Assembly: GCA_030666885.1 (NCBI GenBank)
Contig: DAOUWY010000074.1
Location: 1 to 7,861, forward strand
DNA: 7,861 nucleotides
Direction: 5' to 3'
Source: Methanosarcinales archaeon
GTDB lineage: Archaea > Halobacteriota > Methanosarcinia > Methanosarcinales > Methanocomedenaceae
In this document: positions 5,589 to 7,861 of the stretch, in pieces
Position numbering within the stretch: position 1 is the first letter of the stretch
Layout: each line of letters opens with the position of its first letter
Made by a program: the position numbers and the translations under genes
Notes under the pieces: model-generated
The model's database searches: none
What the model was told of the DNA's origin: nothing
What the model saw: the letters and a program-made list of their open reading frames with translations, nothing else

Positions 5589-5627
5589 AAAATTATAGAA
5601 AAACAATTTATTAAAATAATTTGTTAG

Positions 5628-5786
5628 TATAAACATCGATACTCTGGATTTACAATCCAGTCTGTTCGTGACGATGTTCTGGAAAATATAAGGCGAGTCG
5701 TAGATATATACCTTGAAGAAAGTAAAGTAGATAAATTTAATAAGTTCGTTGGATTTAGGGAGGTGAAAGTTGCCCTAAATGCCTGA
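5628..5786 (+). pseudogene. HicB-like antitoxin, 5'-truncated remnant
   Basis: The frame opens after TAG 5625-5627 and encodes GFTIQSVRDDVLENIRRVVD, then IYLEESKVDKF and FVGFREVKVALNA before TGA 5784-5786. The DVLENIRRVVDIYLEE segment matches the typical HicB helix (EALENIKEAIELYLE), and the FVG-x-x-x-V-x-V ending is also HicB-like. HicB neutralises the HicA mRNA-cleaving toxin. The N-terminal strands and the usual LPGC turn are missing. No start codon with a ribosome site is present. A perfect CTGGATT-TAC-AATCCAG hairpin lies at 5644-5660 near the 5' break. The stop overlaps the hicA-like start. Confidence 0.6.
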
Positions 5787-5856
5787 ACTTCAGGGCATAG
5801 AAGACAAAGAGTTTTGCAGTATCTTGTCAGATAGATTTAAATTTGTTGAATTATAA
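5779..5856 (+). pseudogene. HicA-like toxin, N-terminal stub
   Basis: ATG 5779-5781 overlaps the end of the hicB-like frame (AATGCCTGA), the usual order and coupling for hicB-hicA. The 25 residues, starting MPELQGIEDKEFCSIL and ending FKFVEL, match the HicA opening (MPKLP-x-x-x-x-KELI-x-x-L, then GFxxV). The frame stops at TAA 5854-5856, before the RQKGSHV segment with the catalytic histidine. It is therefore inactive. The break lies 13 nt before the preferred start of the ATPase gene. Confidence 0.55.
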
Positions 5857-5869
5857 GTATATACTCGTA

Positions 5870-7261
5870 ATGAAATTCATAAACAGAACTCGCGAATTGG
5901 AGTTCCTGCAGAGAAAGTACAACTCAAAAGAAGCAGAACTCATCATTATATACGGGCGGCGGAGAATCGGGAAAACCGAACTTTTAAATGAATTCTCCAG
6001 GGATAAGCATATTCTATTTTTCCTTGGCAGGGCAGAATCAAAAGAGGATACCCTGCGCAGGTTAAATTTAATGGTAATGGAATTCTTCAATGACATCTCA
6101 CTGGCACGCTCACCGTTGTCAAACTGGGATGATTTTTTTCTTTACATAGCCAAGAACAGCAAGGACAGGGTCGTTCTGGTCTTTGACGAATTCCCGTTCA
6201 TAGTCGATAAATTCCCTGAAATCCTTTCAGTACTCCAGGATAATTGGGATTCCAGGTTGATAAACACCAAATTAATGCTTGTACTATGCGGCTCTTCCAT
6301 TGGCATGATGGAAAAATATACCCTGGATTACAAAAGCCCAATTTACGGAAGACGAACCGGACAGTGGATGGTAGATCGACTTGACGTAGTTCATCTGAAA
6401 GAATTATTCCCAAAATACACCTTCGAAGACCTCTTAACAGTTTATTCTGTCATAGATACCATACCAGGATATGTTGTCAAGTTTGACGGTGACCTGCCGG
6501 TCTGGAAGAATATAGAAACAAAGATCCTTGCAAAAGGCGAGTTCCTGTATGAAGAAGTTGAGATACTGCTGCGTGAAGAATTCCGGGATCCTTCCAATTA
6601 TATGTCCATACTATCCGCAGTAGCAGGCGGGCTGACACGTTTTAATGAGATATACAACAAAACCGGGCTTGATAAAAGTCTTCTGTCAAAATACTTGTCT
6701 GTCCTTGAAAAAACAGGTATAATTGAAAAAAATCAACCCCCTACGTTGAATTTCAAGCGAAAATTAAAAGCAATTGGTGCCAGGTATTCTATCAAGGATA
6801 ATTTCTTTGATTTTTGGTTCAGGTTTGTTTATACCAACCTGACAGAACTGGAAAGGGGGAATTCCGGTTTAGTTGTTAACACAATACAAAGCGAATTTCC
6901 GATGTATCTCGGGAACAAATTTGAGCGTATTGTAATGGAACTCATTCCACACTTTGGCATTTTCAAGTATTCAAGGATTGGAAAATGGTGGCATAAGGAT
7001 ATCGAGATCGATATTGTGGCAATAAATGAAAACACGAATGAAATCCTATTTTGTGAATGCAAATGGCAAAACAGGAAAACAGATATTAATGTCTTGAAGG
7101 AATTAATGGATAAAGCAAGTCATGTAAACTGGAATAGTGACATGAGGAAAGAATATTATATGGCTGCTTCTAAATCAGGTTTTACCGAAGAAGCAAAGAT
7201 ATTCGCCAAACAAAACAATTTTTATCTCTTGTCATCAAAAGATATTGAAGTAAGAATCTAA
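5870..7261 (+). CDS. Archaeal ATPase_2/DUF234 protein with nuclease-like C-terminus
   Basis: The product has 463 residues and is complete. The N-terminal STAND-type P-loop ATPase of the archaeal ATPase family shows Walker A G29RRRIGKT36, Walker B LVFDEF (D106, E107), and a sensor-like LCGSS at 139-143. A winged-helix segment spans about 243-290 (ILSAVAGGLTRFNEIYNKTG, then LLSKYLSVLEKTGII). The C-terminal DUF234 part contains NFFDFWFRF (311-319) and ends with a PD-(D/E)XK-like set: E352, D381 in EIDIVA, and E396/K398 in ECKW. Such ATPases are abundant in archaea and often mobile; their role is not established, but the nuclease-like residues suggest DNA or RNA processing. ATG 5870 fits the family opening, FINRTRELEFL. 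The TTG at 5843 would add nine residues that overlap the hicA stub. No Shine-Dalgarno sequence is seen; an A/T-rich ATTTAAATT near 5833 could be the TATA box. Confidence 0.9.
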   Translation: MKFINRTRELEFLQRKYNSKEAELIIIYGRRRIGKTELLNEFSRDKHILFFLGRAESKEDTLRRLNLMVMEFFNDISLARSPLSNWDDFFLYIAKNSKDRVVLVFDEFPFIVDKFPEILSVLQDNWDSRLINTKLMLVLCGSSIGMMEKYTLDYKSPIYGRRTGQWMVDRLDVVHLKELFPKYTFEDLLTVYSVIDTIPGYVVKFDGDLPVWKNIETKILAKGEFLYEEVEILLREEFRDPSNYMSILSAVAGGLTRFNEIYNKTGLDKSLLSKYLSVLEKTGIIEKNQPPTLNFKRKLKAIGARYSIKDNFFDFWFRFVYTNLTELERGNSGLVVNTIQSEFPMYLGNKFERIVMELIPHFGIFKYSRIGKWWHKDIEIDIVAINENTNEILFCECKWQNRKTDINVLKELMDKASHVNWNSDMRKEYYMAASKSGFTEEAKIFAKQNNFYLLSSKDIEVRI

Positions 7262-7278
7262 GTTGAAAACCCCTATGT

Positions 7279-7286
7279 TTTTATAC
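7279..7286 (+). promoter_or_regulatory. TATA box of the 7311 gene
   Basis: TTTTATAC is centred about 28 nt before the ATG at 7311, with A/C-rich bases just upstream. It predicts a transcript starting within a couple of bases of the start codon (leaderless). That fits the absence of any ribosome site in TTTTAACAA before the ATG. The T-run here may also end the ATPase transcript. Confidence 0.55.
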
Positions 7287-7310
7287 TGGTCATTCAAATT
7301 GTTTTAACAA

Positions 7311-7861
7311 ATGTTTAATACACGCCTTCTGCTAATAGCCATCGTTATAATACTTATTCTACCGACAGTCAGTGCCATCACCATCCATGGTACCGTCTAT
7401 GAATGGTCCACCTTCGAGCCCCTTGATAATGCCCTGATGGAAGTTAACTCTACGCCAACACAATTCAGGGTGGCTGCATCGGGGGTATATTCTTTTAACC
7501 TGCCGCCAGGGGACTACCTTATTAAAACCAGTTACTATCAGAACGAGACCCTGGTGTATTACAGTGAAGATACGCTAACAGTGACAGACTATGATGGGGA
7601 CTATGTGTTCGATATCCTGATGTTCCCTCTGCAGGAGGAGGCAGAAGAGTTCCCTGATGAAGATATTGGCAATGTCACCTATGATGTTGAAGATAATATC
7701 CTGCCTGAATTTGACTGGACCTATACTGCTGTCGCGTTATTAATATTGATGATAATGGTTGCTGCTGCATATTATTATTACAATAGGAAAGATGGATTGG
7801 AAAATAAGTCAGAACCAACAATATTGACTGAACAAACAGAATCAGCAAAACAGACCATGTC
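7311..7861 (+). CDS. Secreted/membrane-anchored protein with carboxypeptidase-regulatory-like domain, 3' end outside window
   Basis: 183 codons are present, open to the right edge. A signal peptide occupies about residues 1-22 (LLLIAIVIILILPTVSA). Next comes a beta-rich extracellular domain of about 85 residues that resembles carboxypeptidase-regulatory-like folds, with ITIHGTVYEWSTFEPLDNA, GVYSFNLPPGDYLIKTSYY and TLTVTDYDGDYVFDILM. An acidic linker (EEAEEFPDEDIG) leads to one membrane helix at 138-157, followed by NRKDG and a cytoplasmic tail. Archaea have a family with exactly this order that ends in a cytoplasmic winged-helix domain (COG2512-type), so a one-TM surface sensor/regulator is plausible, but that domain would lie beyond the window. 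The start is set by the signal peptide and the TATA spacing. The gene is separated from the ATPase by 49 bp and has its own promoter. Confidence 0.8.
   Translation, partial: MFNTRLLLIAIVIILILPTVSAITIHGTVYEWSTFEPLDNALMEVNSTPTQFRVAASGVYSFNLPPGDYLIKTSYYQNETLVYYSEDTLTVTDYDGDYVFDILMFPLQEEAEEFPDEDIGNVTYDVEDNILPEFDWTYTAVALLILMIMVAAAYYYYNRKDGLENKSEPTILTEQTESAKQTM

Noticed and set aside
1937..5660. ATACTCTGGA shared by the hairpins at 1939 and 5644
   Set aside because: Only ten bases match and the arms then differ; one is a terminator and the other lies in the hicB remnant, so chance is the simpler explanation.

Overview
The window looks archaeal, most likely a methanogen- or ANME-type euryarchaeon related to Methanosarcinales. 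The evidence is an archaeal type A RNase P RNA, a box C/D guide sRNA with all four boxes and a terminal stem, A/T-rich TATA boxes placed about 26-28 nt before starts that lack a Shine-Dalgarno sequence (leaderless style), remnants of archaeal elp3 and pyrF, and an archaeal ATPase of the ATPase_2/DUF234 type. The lineage below Archaea is inferred from protein style and was not checked by search.

Layout. Positions 1-1004 (minus) hold a transposase of the Mutator/MULE type that runs off the left edge. Its reading frame has no stop and it carries a strong GGAGG site. RNase P RNA (rnpB) lies at 1288-1674 (plus) with its own TATA box. Positions 1967-2905 (minus) hold an intact SsuA/NMT1-like solute-binding protein that lacks a signal peptide and has no transporter neighbours; a hairpin plus T-run follows it. 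From about 2940 to 5860 the window is a gene graveyard around one intact toxin-antitoxin pair. It contains a frameshifted 3' piece of elp3, an acidic C-terminal tail, unrecognised debris, an intact RelE-like toxin with its antitoxin (3934-4372, minus), a 3' piece of pyrF, the C/D sRNA (4638-4704), a membrane-protein gene broken by a stop and by a 56-bp hairpin insertion (4741-5588), and a decayed hicB-hicA pair (5628-5856). Positions 5870-7261 (plus) hold an intact ATPase with a wHTH and a nuclease-like C-terminal part. Positions 7311-7861 (plus) hold the first 183 codons of a secreted/membrane-anchored protein cut by the right edge.

How the parts relate. There is no large operon. The intact units are the RNase P RNA, the binding protein, the TA pair, the guide sRNA, the ATPase and the last gene. 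The most unusual observation is that the C'-box/guide part of the sRNA, whose guide is placed exactly to direct 2'-O-methylation of the C of a CAU anticodon, recurs as two degenerate, partly palindromic copies about 0.7-0.9 kb away on either side. One of these copies appears to sit as an insertion inside the broken membrane-protein gene. This could be a small dispersed element derived from, or resembling, a C/D sRNA. I did not find a convincing new multi-gene defence or metabolic system.
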